Source: Planctomycetales bacterium (GTDB lineage: Bacteria > Planctomycetota > SZUA-567). Taken from it: DNA of 64,000 nucleotides. The position numbers were made by a program, and so were the translations under genes. The stretch is taken from positions 36,552-100,551 of the forward strand of contig BNUQ01000004.1 in the NCBI GenBank assembly GCA_025997475.1, given 5' to 3'. The notes below the pieces were generated by a model. The model ran no database searches. It was not told where the DNA came from and saw only the letters and a list, made by a program, of their open reading frames with translations. Positions 26,887 to 35,269 of the stretch are shown here, piece after piece; position 1 is the first letter of the stretch, and each line of letters opens with the position of its first letter.

Positions 26887-27348
26887 ATGAAAATATATTT
26901 GGACAACTGTTGTTACAATCGCCCTTTCGACGACCACACGCACCGTCGGGTTGCGCGTGAAAGCGACGCGGTGTTGGCGGTTCTCGCCCGCGCCAAAGAC
27001 GGTTTGGACGAAATAATCGGTAGCGCGGCGATAGAATTTGAAATTAGTCGTTGTCCGCGGCGCGAACGGCGGCTATGGTTGCAAAACTTGTATGAGGTCA
27101 GCAAAACCCGCTTGCCTTTTTCTTCGACGGTTTATCAACGGGCGAATGAATTGATGAGCCGGTCGCATTTGCGTTTGCTTGACAGTATGCACCTTGCTTA
27201 CGCCGAGAGCGCCAAGGCGAATTACCTATTAACCACCGACGACCAGTTGGCGCGCGAAGGCGTAAAATTGTCAATGACCGTTAAAGTGGCAAATCCCTTG
27301 ACCTATATTGCGGAGGTTACCAATGCGAACGATGGCGGAAATCCGTAG
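26887..27348 (+). CDS. PIN-domain protein, putative toxin
   Basis: A 153-aa protein starting MKIYLDNCCYNRPFDD, the usual opening of a PIN-domain subgroup that carries the first acidic residue (Asp6) in LDNCC. Further acidic positions fitting a PIN nuclease site are Glu in IEFEISR (about 57), Asp in LLDSMHLAYAESA (about 98) and Asp in YLLTTDDQL (about 118). PIN proteins of this type are often VapC-like RNases. It overlaps the 66-aa gene downstream by 26 nt, and the pair looks like a toxin-antitoxin unit with the toxin first. No Shine-Dalgarno site is obvious at the ATG. Activity is not proven by sequence. Confidence 0.82.
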   Translation: MKIYLDNCCYNRPFDDHTHRRVARESDAVLAVLARAKDGLDEIIGSAAIEFEISRCPRRERRLWLQNLYEVSKTRLPFSSTVYQRANELMSRSHLRLLDSMHLAYAESAKANYLLTTDDQLAREGVKLSMTVKVANPLTYIAEVTNANDGGNP

Positions 27349-27523
27349 AGACGGACTTGAGGCGTTGCGCAATTCGTTGGGCGCGGTTGACGCGGTGCGG
27401 TTTATTCAAATGTATGACGACGGCGCGGGGGACTATACGCGCGAAAAACATCAACAGCCGGACGTTACCATTGCCGAAATCGAGGCGTTTGCGCGGCAAA
27501 ACCGCCGGTTAGCCACCAACTGA
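27323..27523 (+). CDS. Small partner of the PIN protein, putative antitoxin
   Basis: A 66-aa protein (MRTMAEIRRDGLEALRNSLG and a C-terminal IAEIEAFARQNRR). A perfect GGAGG sits 6 nt before the ATG at 27323, inside the end of the PIN gene, so the start is well defined and the overlap is 26 nt. There is no classical DNA-binding fold such as MazE or XRE that I can recognise. Small proteins beginning with AEIRRDGLEALR-like sequence are, from memory, common beside PIN genes, which is why I call it a possible antitoxin. It ends 3 nt before the AsmA-like gene. Confidence 0.65.
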   Translation: MRTMAEIRRDGLEALRNSLGAVDAVRFIQMYDDGAGDYTREKHQQPDVTIAEIEAFARQNRRLATN

Positions 27524-27526
27524 TTT

Positions 27527-30500
27527 ATGCTCACCCAACTGCGCCGATATTTTCTGCTTGGCGGCGGGCTTTTTATCGCCGTGTTGCTGACCGGATTTTT
27601 TTACGCGCGGTCGCAATTCGACGCGGCGGCGCTCGCGGCGGAATTGGGACGGCGCACCGGCGCCGTGTGCCGCGTCGGCGAGGTTAATTTATCGTGGTCG
27701 GGCGTAACCTTGCGCCACGTCAGTTTCGCCGCGCCGGAGGCGCCGGACACGCCGTTTTGCGCCGTCGATAATTTGACCCTGCAACTCGACGACGACGCGC
27801 CGGGCAAATGGTGGCGCGGCGAGCCGCCGACTTTCGCCGCCGCCGTCGCCGACGGCGTGTTCTTCGACGCCAACCGTTTCACCGCTTTCAACGCCCCCGC
27901 CCCCGCCGCCGCGACTTCGTCAACGCCGCCGCCAACGGTCGCGACCGCCCCGACCGCCACCCCGACCGCCGCCGCGTTCACGTTGACGTCGTTCACGCTG
28001 AAAAACGTGCGCTGGGCGCTACGCGGGCGCGAGGTTTTATTTACGGAAATCGCCGGCAGTTTGCGCGACCAGCAACTGCCGTTCACGGCGCACGGCGCGA
28101 TTGACGGCGGGAAAATTTTCGCGACCGGCAAATTGGAATTCGCCTTTGCCGGCGGCGGTTTCGCCGATTGGCGCGTCGAGTCGTCGCTCGAAATCGAGCG
28201 CCTGCCGCTGAAACTCTTGACCGACTGCTTTCCCGACACGTTTGATTTTGTCGAACCGCGCGGCTTCGTTACCGGCAAGAGCGACCTCGCCTGCGACGGC
28301 AACGGTCTGCGCGGCGGCGAATTTAATTTTCTCGGCGCGATGCGGCTCGACGACGTGGGCGCGCATTTGTTCGACGAGGAGATTCCCCTGCCGCCGGGCG
28401 ACTGCGAATTCGCCGGCAGTTACGATTACGCCGCCCGGCGGCTGTCGCTCGACGCGGTGCGCTTTCGCGGCGCGGTCGATAGTTTCGACATTTTGGGCAC
28501 GGTCGATTCCGCGCTGAACCAAACGCGGATTCAAATCGTCAGCGAGGGCTTGTCGTGGGCAATCGCCTGCGACGCGACGGGCAACCGTTTTTTAGCCGAC
28601 CAATTCGCGGGCTTGGTGCATTTCAACGGCTTTATCACCTACGACAACGGCGTAACCGAAATGAAGGGGAGCGGTGGCAGTCAGGAATTGCGCTCGCGCC
28701 ACGCGCTCGCCGCGCCGCTCGGCAAAATCACGCTGAAAACCGAAGTCGGCTATCAGTCCGACACGCGACGGATTTGGCTGAACGATATGTTTTTTGAGTG
28801 CGCGCTCGGCGGCGCGGCGGGCGAAGTTTATTTCCCGTGGTTCGCCGACATCACGGCGGACAACTTCGCCTGCGACCTCACGCTGTCGAGTTATCTGCCG
28901 CCGGTCGGCAAAATCATCGGACAAGAATGGAGCGGCACCTTGCTCGGTAAAATCACCGCCAAAGGCGGCGACGGCGTCGCCGCGTCCAACGCGCCCAACG
29001 CGCCCAATGCGCCCAATGCGCCCGCCGTCATCAAATATCAGGTCGAACTGAACTCGCTCGACACGCTGAAAGCGACGCTGAACAATCCGCTCGCGGACAA
29101 CGCGCCGACGCGGCTCGACTTCGGCAAATTCGCCTTGCGGCTGAACGGCGAATGGCACGACGGCGACCAGAAAATCGAGCAACTGCAAATCGCCTCCGCC
29201 CCGCTGACGGCGGCGTTCAACGGTCGGTATGCGCACCGGCAACGCCAAGCGACGCTCGGCTATAATTTACGCTTGCAACCGCGCCTGCTCTTGCCGTTGC
29301 TGGGCAAGCATTTGCCGGAGAGTTTGCGTCCGTCGCTGTTCGGCGAAGTGGCGTGGCAGGGTTACGCGACGCTGACGCCGGACGCGCTCGTTCTACAAAA
29401 AAACGAAATGCGCGGCGCGTTGTTGCCGGACGCGCAAACGGCGTGGGATTTCGCGCTCACCGGCGACGCCGATTTGTCGCGGGAAAATTTCGCGATTGAC
29501 AACGCGGCGATGTTTCTCACGAAAGAAGCCGCGACGCTGTTGACCGCCAATTTTTCCGGCAAACGGTCGCCCGACCCGACGCTGACGCTGACGGCGCGCG
29601 GCAAATGGCACGCGGCGCAGGAAATCGCGGCGATTTTCGGCTTGCCCGTCGTGCCGCTCGTCGCCGACGAATTGCGCTTGCAGGCGACGCTGACGGCGGC
29701 GGCGGAAAAAACTTTATGCTCGCTAAAAAGCGAATTTTCCGGCGTTACCCTCGGCGGGCGGTTGCGTCCGCAAACGCTCTCCGTGCAGGCGCGCGGCACG
29801 GCGAGCAACGGCGAGCAAAATTGGGACGAATTGAAATTGGCGCTCGGCGGCACGGCGGTGTCGGCAAGCGGCAAAACCGGCGCGCGCGGCGTTGATTTGC
29901 AATTGACGGCGGCGACCGATTTGGCGCAAACGCAGGCGGCGTTAGCCCAACCGGCCGCGCTGAAATTAACCGGCGTCGCGCGGCAAAACATTCATTTGAC
30001 CGGCGACGGCGACGCGCTGAATTTGACCGCGACCGGCGGCGCCGAAACGCTGACGTTCACCGGCGAGACGACGCGGGTTCTGTCCGCGCCGCAATGGAGC
30101 GGCGAAATTTCCCTGCTTCTGCGCGACGGCAATCCGACCGCGATAAAAATCAAAAAAATCGAAGGACGCGCCGGGGGCTGGACGTTGAACGTCGCGGCGC
30201 AACTCGACCGTTTGGCGGCGACCGCGGACGGCTGGGATTTCGGCAAAGGCGCGGCGGCGAAATTCGGGCTGACCGGCACCGCGCGGGCGCTCGGCGAATT
30301 TTTGCCGGAACTGCAACCGTATCTCGCCGGCGCGGGCGACCTGGGCGTCGGCGGAACGCTGTATTGGTCGCCGGTCGCCTCGCCGCCGCAATGGACGGTG
30401 GCGGACGGCAAATTTTATCTGCGCCGGTTGCAGTGGGACAAATTGACGGCGAGCGACCTGCAGACGAATTGGCAATGGCAGAGCGGCGTGTTGACGCTGA

Positions 30501-31441
30501 GCGACGGGACGGCGCGTTGCGCCGGCAATCTCGCGTTCAAAGCGGCGCTTGATTTCCGCACGCCGCCGGCGCGGGGGGTCGTGGATTTTCGCGGCGAGAA
30601 TTTGGCGTTGCCGATTTGGGCGGCGGCGCTGACGCCGCAACTCGAAATTTTGAGCGGCGAACTTTTTATTCCCGCGCCGACCGCGCCGACCGTGCCGGAG
30701 GCGAAAGAAGCGTGGACGCGGGCGACGTGGAGCGGGCTGACGGCGGACGAGTGGCGCGCGTCGTTGGCAATTGCCGATTGGCGTCTGCTCGCGCGCGACG
30801 TAACGGTGCGGACGGTGAAACAAAAATTGGATTTGCAACCGTTGCTGGCGGATTTTCATCACAGCGTCGCCAGCGAATTGGCAAATTTGTTGAATGAAAA
30901 AATCAACCGCGACGCCGGCAAACCGACGACGCTCACCGTCGCCGAAGCGCGGCTGACCGGCAACGTTAAAAATCAGACGCTCTTTATTCAGAAAGGCGAA
31001 ATCGACGGGAAGAATCTCGCCGATTTGACGGTCGGCGGCGAAATCGGTTTCGACCGCCGCCTCAAAATGAAAATCGCGGCGCGCGACCGGTTGGACCGGC
31101 ATCTCGACGCGGCGTTGTTGCTCGACCATCCGCAAGTGAAAATGTTTATCGAAAGTTTGCCGGCAAACCGGCGCGACGCGGCGTTGCAATTGTTGCCGGA
31201 GTGGCTGAACAAATTGGCGCAGAGCGGCAAGTTATGGGTGGGATTAACCGGCGCGCTGGACCGCGTCGTCGTCGATTGGTCGCCGACGCGCCAAGCCATT
31301 CGCGACGCCCTGCCGGAATTGGCGCAAAAAGTGGTGCTGTTGGCGAGCCAAAGCGCCATCCTGCAAGACCTGCTCGGCAAAAACCTCAACGTCAACCCGC
31401 AACCCGGCAAACCGCTCATCAACTTGGACGATTTGTTTTAG
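27527..31441 (+). CDS. Giant AsmA-like protein (1304 aa)
   Basis: One N-terminal transmembrane anchor (about residues 8-26, FLLGGGLFIAVLLTGFF) is followed by about 1270 residues of beta-rich periplasmic repeats, as in the AsmA/TamB/YhdP group that bridges inner and outer membranes and is linked to phospholipid transport. Early features are AELGRRTGAVCRVGEVNLS and LRHVSFAAPEAP; many later segments follow the pattern of alternating hydrophobic residues with Gly (FTGETTRVLSAPQWSGEIS). A Pro/Ala/Thr linker is at about 120-145 and NAP repeats at about 486-498. The gene starts 3 nt after the PIN partner's stop. No TamA or BamA partner is adjacent. Exact subfamily is not settled. Confidence 0.75.
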   Translation: MLTQLRRYFLLGGGLFIAVLLTGFFYARSQFDAAALAAELGRRTGAVCRVGEVNLSWSGVTLRHVSFAAPEAPDTPFCAVDNLTLQLDDDAPGKWWRGEPPTFAAAVADGVFFDANRFTAFNAPAPAAATSSTPPPTVATAPTATPTAAAFTLTSFTLKNVRWALRGREVLFTEIAGSLRDQQLPFTAHGAIDGGKIFATGKLEFAFAGGGFADWRVESSLEIERLPLKLLTDCFPDTFDFVEPRGFVTGKSDLACDGNGLRGGEFNFLGAMRLDDVGAHLFDEEIPLPPGDCEFAGSYDYAARRLSLDAVRFRGAVDSFDILGTVDSALNQTRIQIVSEGLSWAIACDATGNRFLADQFAGLVHFNGFITYDNGVTEMKGSGGSQELRSRHALAAPLGKITLKTEVGYQSDTRRIWLNDMFFECALGGAAGEVYFPWFADITADNFACDLTLSSYLPPVGKIIGQEWSGTLLGKITAKGGDGVAASNAPNAPNAPNAPAVIKYQVELNSLDTLKATLNNPLADNAPTRLDFGKFALRLNGEWHDGDQKIEQLQIASAPLTAAFNGRYAHRQRQATLGYNLRLQPRLLLPLLGKHLPESLRPSLFGEVAWQGYATLTPDALVLQKNEMRGALLPDAQTAWDFALTGDADLSRENFAIDNAAMFLTKEAATLLTANFSGKRSPDPTLTLTARGKWHAAQEIAAIFGLPVVPLVADELRLQATLTAAAEKTLCSLKSEFSGVTLGGRLRPQTLSVQARGTASNGEQNWDELKLALGGTAVSASGKTGARGVDLQLTAATDLAQTQAALAQPAALKLTGVARQNIHLTGDGDALNLTATGGAETLTFTGETTRVLSAPQWSGEISLLLRDGNPTAIKIKKIEGRAGGWTLNVAAQLDRLAATADGWDFGKGAAAKFGLTGTARALGEFLPELQPYLAGAGDLGVGGTLYWSPVASPPQWTVADGKFYLRRLQWDKLTASDLQTNWQWQSGVLTLSDGTARCAGNLAFKAALDFRTPPARGVVDFRGENLALPIWAAALTPQLEILSGELFIPAPTAPTVPEAKEAWTRATWSGLTADEWRASLAIADWRLLARDVTVRTVKQKLDLQPLLADFHHSVASELANLLNEKINRDAGKPTTLTVAEARLTGNVKNQTLFIQKGEIDGKNLADLTVGGEIGFDRRLKMKIAARDRLDRHLDAALLLDHPQVKMFIESLPANRRDAALQLLPEWLNKLAQSGKLWVGLTGALDRVVVDWSPTRQAIRDALPELAQKVVLLASQSAILQDLLGKNLNVNPQPGKPLINLDDLF
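28985..29024 (+). repeat. 9-bp tandem repeat in AsmA-like gene
   Basis: About four units of AACGCGCCC / AATGCGCCC coding NAP repeats. The units are in frame, so expansion would lengthen the linker only. Confidence 0.75.
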
Positions 31442-31450
31442 CGGAGCGCC

Positions 31451-31486
31451 GACCACGCCTTAAAAGGCGTGGCAATTGAATAGAGC
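31451..31486. repeat. Half copy of family C repeat
   Basis: ACCACGCCTTAAAAGGCGTG hairpin plus GCAATTGAATAGAGC end, without the left half of family C. Confidence 0.7.
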
Positions 31487-31498
31487 ATATTCAATCGT

Positions 31499-31694
31499 GG
31501 TTTTCTACCGACATTATGTCCCTACGGGACATTTACGTCCGTCCCGTAGGGACGGAATATCGGTAGAAAAATGTTGGAAAAATAGACCGCGTCCCGTAGG
31601 GACGAAATGTCGGTCAAATGGCGTTTGATGTCTCGCTACGCAACGTTGCGTCCCGACATTATGTCCCTGCGGGACGCCGCCGGTTAATAACCGG
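31499..31694. repeat. Family E repeat cluster (GTCCCTACGGGAC hairpins)
   Basis: Several copies of the hairpin GTCCCGTAGGGAC in both orientations, each next to CCGACAT or ATGTCGG, in the convergent gap between the AsmA-like gene and the TPR-type gene. Related cluster at 38834-39064. Confidence 0.8.
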
Positions 31695-31703
31695 ATTATC
31701 GCC

Positions 31704-33302
31704 CTATTTCTTCTTTTTCGCGGCGTTCGCTTTTTTCTGCGCCCGCGCCAGCGCGTCCTGCGCCTGCGCTAAATATTTTTTCGCTTCGGCGTCGTCGGCG
31801 TAGCCCGGCACCGCCAGCGCCGCGCGGATTTGCTCTTCCGCCGCGGCAAATTTGCGCCGCGCCAGTTCCCCTTTGCCGTCCATCAACAGCCGCGAATAAC
31901 GCGAAGCGTTTTCTTTGCCGGTTTGCGCGATTTGCAGTTGGGCTTGCGCCGCCGCGTCCTCTTCGTGTCCGGCGAGCATCAGCGCTTCCTGAAAACTTTT
32001 TTCCGCGTCAACAAAACGCCGCGCCCGCAAATACGCCTCGCCCTCCTGCATTTTTTCCCGATACGGCGCCGCCGCCGCGTCCACGGCGGATTGCCGTTGC
32101 GCCCGCGCCAATCCTTTTTGCGCGGTCTCGTCCGCCGCGTAACCCGCAACCGCCAACGCCGCCGCATATTCTTTCGCCGCCACGTCGTAATTATTTTGCG
32201 CCAACGCGGCTTCGGCGATTTTCAGATGCTCGCGATAAATCGCGGCGCGATTGGCGGTCGCGTTTTCCGCCTCGGCTTTCGCCAACCCGTCCTGCGCCGC
32301 CGCCGGATTTTCATAGCCCGTCGCGATTGCCGCCTGAAACGCTTTTATCGCGCCGGCAAAATTTTTCGCTTCGAGCGCGGCGTAGCCCTCGCGCAACTGC
32401 GCCTGATACGCCGCGTCCACGCTCATCGCCGCCCGCTCGTCGATTTGCGTCGTCAACAAACGCATATACGGGTCGAGTTTCGGGTCGTGGTCATGACCGG
32501 CGAAACTCCGCGCCCGCTGAAACAGCATTTTGGCTTCGATGACTTTGTTCTGACGAAGCGCGAGGACGCCGGCGTTGAAATCGCGGGCGAAATTTTCGTC
32601 GTGTTCCTGTTGGACGAGCACCCGCGTTTGCGCCAATCCGGCTTGCGCGGCAACATAGTCGCCGACATAGTTCGGGATTTTCAGCGCGTCCTCGTAAATG
32701 CCGAGCGCGACGGCGTAATCGTGATTGGCGAGCGCGGTCGCGGCGGCTTTGAGTTGCTTGTCGTAAATTTCGGCGGCGCGCGCCTGACGCACGCGGCGCA
32801 ACGCTTGCGTAATCTCGTCGCTGTCTTCATAGCCCTTAATCGAACGCGCGTCGCGGTAAAATACTTCGGCTTGGTCGAGGAGACCGTCTTGCAGATGCGC
32901 CTCGCCGTCCGCCATTAGCCGCCGGAAAGATTGCGCGCGGTTGCGGTCGGCGAACAAGAACGCCAGATACGCAATCGCCGCGATAATCAGCGCGGCGATA
33001 ATAATCGGCAAACCGCCGGTCAACCGCCGCCGGTCTTTCGCCATCGCCGCGAGTTCCTCCGGCGTCGGCTCGTCTTCAACCACCACGACCGGCTTTTCCG
33101 GCGCGGTCGCCGTGGGCTCGGGACGCGGCGGCGCTTTGCGGCGCACCATTTTTTTCTTGGACGCAAAGCGTTGCGCGGTGGAGCGATATTTGGAATTCGT
33201 CGAGATTTCTTCGGGCGACAGTTCTTCCAATTCAAACACCGGCTCGACCGGCGGCGGCGAGTCGGGGGCGGAGGCGGGTTCGAGTTCGAGTTCGTCGGAC
33301 AT
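31704..33302 (-). CDS. Membrane-anchored repeat (TPR-like) protein, long paralogue
   Basis: A 532-aa protein. An acidic N-terminus and a basic segment (RFASKKKMVRRKAPP) precede one TM helix (about 97-118), then helical repeats of roughly 50-60 residues built on a theme such as AEAALAQNNYDVAAKEYAAAL and AEVFYRDARSIKGYEDSDE. The repeats resemble degenerate TPRs. The tail is Ala/Lys-rich. The gene at 33747-34886 encodes a shorter paralogue on the same strand. A stretch reading LVQQEHDENFARDF is identical in both, even at DNA level over about 40 bases. Function unknown; a scaffold in the inner membrane is plausible. No Shine-Dalgarno site is evident. Confidence 0.7.
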   Translation of the reverse strand: MSDELELEPASAPDSPPPVEPVFELEELSPEEISTNSKYRSTAQRFASKKKMVRRKAPPRPEPTATAPEKPVVVVEDEPTPEELAAMAKDRRRLTGGLPIIIAALIIAAIAYLAFLFADRNRAQSFRRLMADGEAHLQDGLLDQAEVFYRDARSIKGYEDSDEITQALRRVRQARAAEIYDKQLKAAATALANHDYAVALGIYEDALKIPNYVGDYVAAQAGLAQTRVLVQQEHDENFARDFNAGVLALRQNKVIEAKMLFQRARSFAGHDHDPKLDPYMRLLTTQIDERAAMSVDAAYQAQLREGYAALEAKNFAGAIKAFQAAIATGYENPAAAQDGLAKAEAENATANRAAIYREHLKIAEAALAQNNYDVAAKEYAAALAVAGYAADETAQKGLARAQRQSAVDAAAAPYREKMQEGEAYLRARRFVDAEKSFQEALMLAGHEEDAAAQAQLQIAQTGKENASRYSRLLMDGKGELARRKFAAAEEQIRAALAVPGYADDAEAKKYLAQAQDALARAQKKANAAKKKK

Positions 33303-33308
33303 ATTTTT

Positions 33309-33366
33309 TCAGAGTTTAGAGTTTAGAGTTAAAAGTTGAAAGTTGAAAGTTGAAAGTTGAAAGTTA
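33309..33366. repeat. Heptamer array, left arm
   Basis: AGAGTTT then AAAGTTG units upstream of the long repeat-protein gene. The matching right arm is at 33690-33745, so the two may be halves of one element split by other repeats. Confidence 0.75.
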
Positions 33367-33380
33367 AGCGGCGGAGTTAT

Positions 33381-33457
33381 TAGACCTGTTTTCTAACCTC
33401 TTTTTTTTGTTTCTCACGGAGGCACAGAGAACGCGAATAAATACTGGTTAGAAACGT
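33381..33457. repeat. Element with AGACCTGTTT left end and CACGGAGGCAC motif
   Basis: Begins ATTAGACCTGTTTTCTAACC and ends near GGTTAGAAACG, so the ends are roughly inverted. It encloses TCTCACGGAGGCACAGAG, related to motifs at 11584-11606 and 46883-46912. It looks like a diverged relative of the fold-back element. Confidence 0.5.
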
Positions 33458-33637
33458 TCTATTCAATTGCCGCGCCCTTTAGGGCGTGGTCGGCGCTCTC
33501 TCTCTAAAATGGGTTTAGCCCAAACAAAATTCGGCTAAAGCCGGTGGAATTAAAATACATTTTATATTTTGGGCTAAAGCCCATTTCTTTTTTTGCCCGC
33601 TCACCACGCCTTAAAAGGCGTGGCAATTGAATAGAGC
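33458..33637. repeat. Family C composite palindrome, copy C1
   Basis: Ends TTCTATTCAATTGCCGCGC and GCGTGGCAATTGAATAGAGC, inner hairpins GGGTTTAGCCC, GGCTAAAGCC and GGGCTAAAGCCC. Same plan as 46683-46869 and 63105-63285. Confidence 0.85.
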
Positions 33638-33689
33638 AACCGCGTTTGAAAACGTCCGTAGAGGGGAATTAAATTCGCCGCGCTGAACG

Positions 33690-33745
33690 CTCATTCTTTC
33701 AACTTTCAACTCTCAACTTTCAACTCTCAACTCTCAACTCTAAAA
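33690..33745. repeat. Heptamer array, right arm
   Basis: TCAACTT/TCAACTC units ending just before the stop of the shorter repeat-protein gene. Faces the AAAGTTG arm at 33309-33366 in inverted orientation. Confidence 0.75.
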
Positions 33746-33746
33746 A

Positions 33747-34886
33747 TTACTTCCCCGGCGCCAACAATTTCCGCGCGCTCTCCGCGCCGTCTCTCGCCTT
33801 TTTGTCGTAGGCGTAGCCCGGCACGTTCTGCGCCGCCGTAAATTCTTTCGCCGCCTCTTCGTAATGATTTTGTGCCAACGCGGCTTCGGCAATTTTGATA
33901 TGTTCGCGATAAATCGCCTCGTTGCGGGCGCTCGCGTCCGCCGTTTGCGCTCTCTGCAAACCGGCTTTCGCCGCCGCGTTGTTGGCGTAACCGGTGTCAA
34001 TCGCCGCCTGAAACGCCGCCGTCGCGTCCGTCCATTTGCGCGCGGCGAACGCCGCGCTACCGGCGCGCAAATGTTCCAAATAGGCCGCGTCCTCAACCCC
34101 CGCTCTTTTGTCGAGTTCTTTTTCAATCAGTTGCAAATAGATTGGCACTTCTTTGTCGTTTTCGTGTCCGGGGAAAGTCAGCGCGCGCCGAAACAGCATT
34201 TCGGCTTCGGACAAATGGGACTGGCGCCACGCGACTTTGGCGTCGGCAAAATCGCGGGCGAAATTTTCGTCGTGTTCCTGTTGGACGAGCGCCCGCGCTT
34301 GTTCCCATCCTTTTTGCGCGGCGGAACGGTCGCCGGAATAACCCGGCATTTTCAGCGCGGCGTCGTAGGTTTTCAGCGCGGTGTCATAATCGCGATGGGC
34401 AAGCGCGATGGCGGCGTGGTTGACTTGCTTATGGAACGCGGCGGCGGCGCGCGCGCGTTTGGCGCCGTTCACGGCGAGCGCGATGGCGTCGTTGTTTTCA
34501 TAGCCGTCCACTTCGCCGGCGGTCCGGTAAAATGTTTCGGCTTGGTCGAACAAGCCCTCTTTAAGATGCGCGTCGCCTTCCGCCATCAGCCGCGCGAAAA
34601 TTTTGGCGCGCTCGTTGTCGGCGGCGGTCAACGCGAGATAAGCGATGTAACCGAGAAGCAAAAGCGCCACGAAAACCGGCACGCTAAACGCCCAGTGCTG
34701 ACGGCGCAACGCGGCTTTGATTTTCTTTTTTTCCGCCTCTTTTTCCGCCTCCGTCTGCTTGCGTTGGGTCGCGGCGCGGCGGGTGGAAGCCGACGCCGTG
34801 GCGCCGACCTCTTTGTCGGCAAGTTTAACCTCGGCAAAATCCGGCAAATTAGTCGAAGACGAAGCGGACGAGTCGGCGGGCGGCAT
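33747..34886 (-). CDS. Membrane-anchored repeat (TPR-like) protein, short paralogue
   Basis: A 379-aa relative of the 532-aa protein at 31704-33302: cytoplasmic Lys/Glu-rich N-terminus (KEAEKKKIKAALRRQ), one TM helix (about 66-87), then the same repeat types, e.g. AEAALAQNHYEEAAKEFTAA and AETFYRTAGEVDGYENNDA. It has about 150 fewer residues, having lost the C-terminal repeats. The ATG at 34886 follows CAGGAG at 7 nt; a TTG two codons earlier is less likely. The near-identical LVQQEHDENFARDF stretch points to gene conversion or a recent duplication. Function unknown. Confidence 0.7.
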   Translation of the reverse strand: MPPADSSASSSTNLPDFAEVKLADKEVGATASASTRRAATQRKQTEAEKEAEKKKIKAALRRQHWAFSVPVFVALLLLGYIAYLALTAADNERAKIFARLMAEGDAHLKEGLFDQAETFYRTAGEVDGYENNDAIALAVNGAKRARAAAAFHKQVNHAAIALAHRDYDTALKTYDAALKMPGYSGDRSAAQKGWEQARALVQQEHDENFARDFADAKVAWRQSHLSEAEMLFRRALTFPGHENDKEVPIYLQLIEKELDKRAGVEDAAYLEHLRAGSAAFAARKWTDATAAFQAAIDTGYANNAAAKAGLQRAQTADASARNEAIYREHIKIAEAALAQNHYEEAAKEFTAAQNVPGYAYDKKARDGAESARKLLAPGK

Positions 34887-35081
34887 CGGCAATCTCCTGC
34901 ATAGAGTTGTTCGGCAACTTCTAAATAACGGCGAATTAAAAATTACAAATTAAAAACGGCGGATTTTAAGCGGTCGCGGCGAACTGCGCCACCGGGTCCG
35001 ACCGGTATTCGCCGCGGAAAGGCGAAAATTTTTCCCGCGCCGCGTCCGGCAAAATGTTCGGCGACGTTCGGCGAACCGCCG

Positions 35082-35120
35082 AAAAAAATACGACCGCCAA
35101 GCCGGTTGGCTGGACGGTCG
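35082..35120 (-). terminator. Rho-independent terminator after tRNA-Glu
   Basis: On the minus strand a stem CGACCG...AGCC / GGCT...CGGTCG is followed by TATTTTTTTC. It starts 14 nt beyond the tRNA 3' end. Confidence 0.75.
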
Positions 35121-35134
35121 CGCTAAAAAATAAG

Positions 35135-35212
35135 TGGCACCCCTGTGGGGATTCGAACCCCAGTTACCAGCGTGAAAAGCTGATGTCCTAGACCGGGCTA
35201 GACGACAAGGGC
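35135..35212 (-). tRNA. tRNA-Glu (anticodon TTC)
   Basis: 78 nt including an encoded CCA. Acceptor strands GCCCTTG and CAGGGGT, anticodon arm CAGC-TTTTCAC-GCTG giving TTC at 34-36, T-arm TGGGG-TTCGAAT-CCCCA. It decodes GAA/GAG and also supplies glutamyl-tRNA for tetrapyrrole synthesis where that pathway exists. It stands alone between the ABC gene and the repeat-protein gene, on their strand. Confidence 0.95.
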
Positions 35213-35269
35213 GCTCGGGCGGAAATTTCGGCGCATCCTACGCATCCGCGCCGGCGAAGCAAGAGGACC

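Noticed and set aside
29966..31189. 407-aa open frame opposite the AsmA-like gene
   Set aside because: Fully overlapped by the long AsmA-like frame, low-complexity Arg/Gln/Pro composition, no recognisable domain.
31499..31694. Repeats with even GTCCC hairpins could be a CRISPR array
   Set aside because: Spacing is irregular, units are inverted as well as direct, and no leader or cas genes are present.
34887..35081. Possible small gene between the short repeat-protein gene and tRNA-Glu
   Set aside because: No frame with a ribosome site or conserved sequence; the stretch holds AATTAAA-type units and unremarkable GC-rich sequence.
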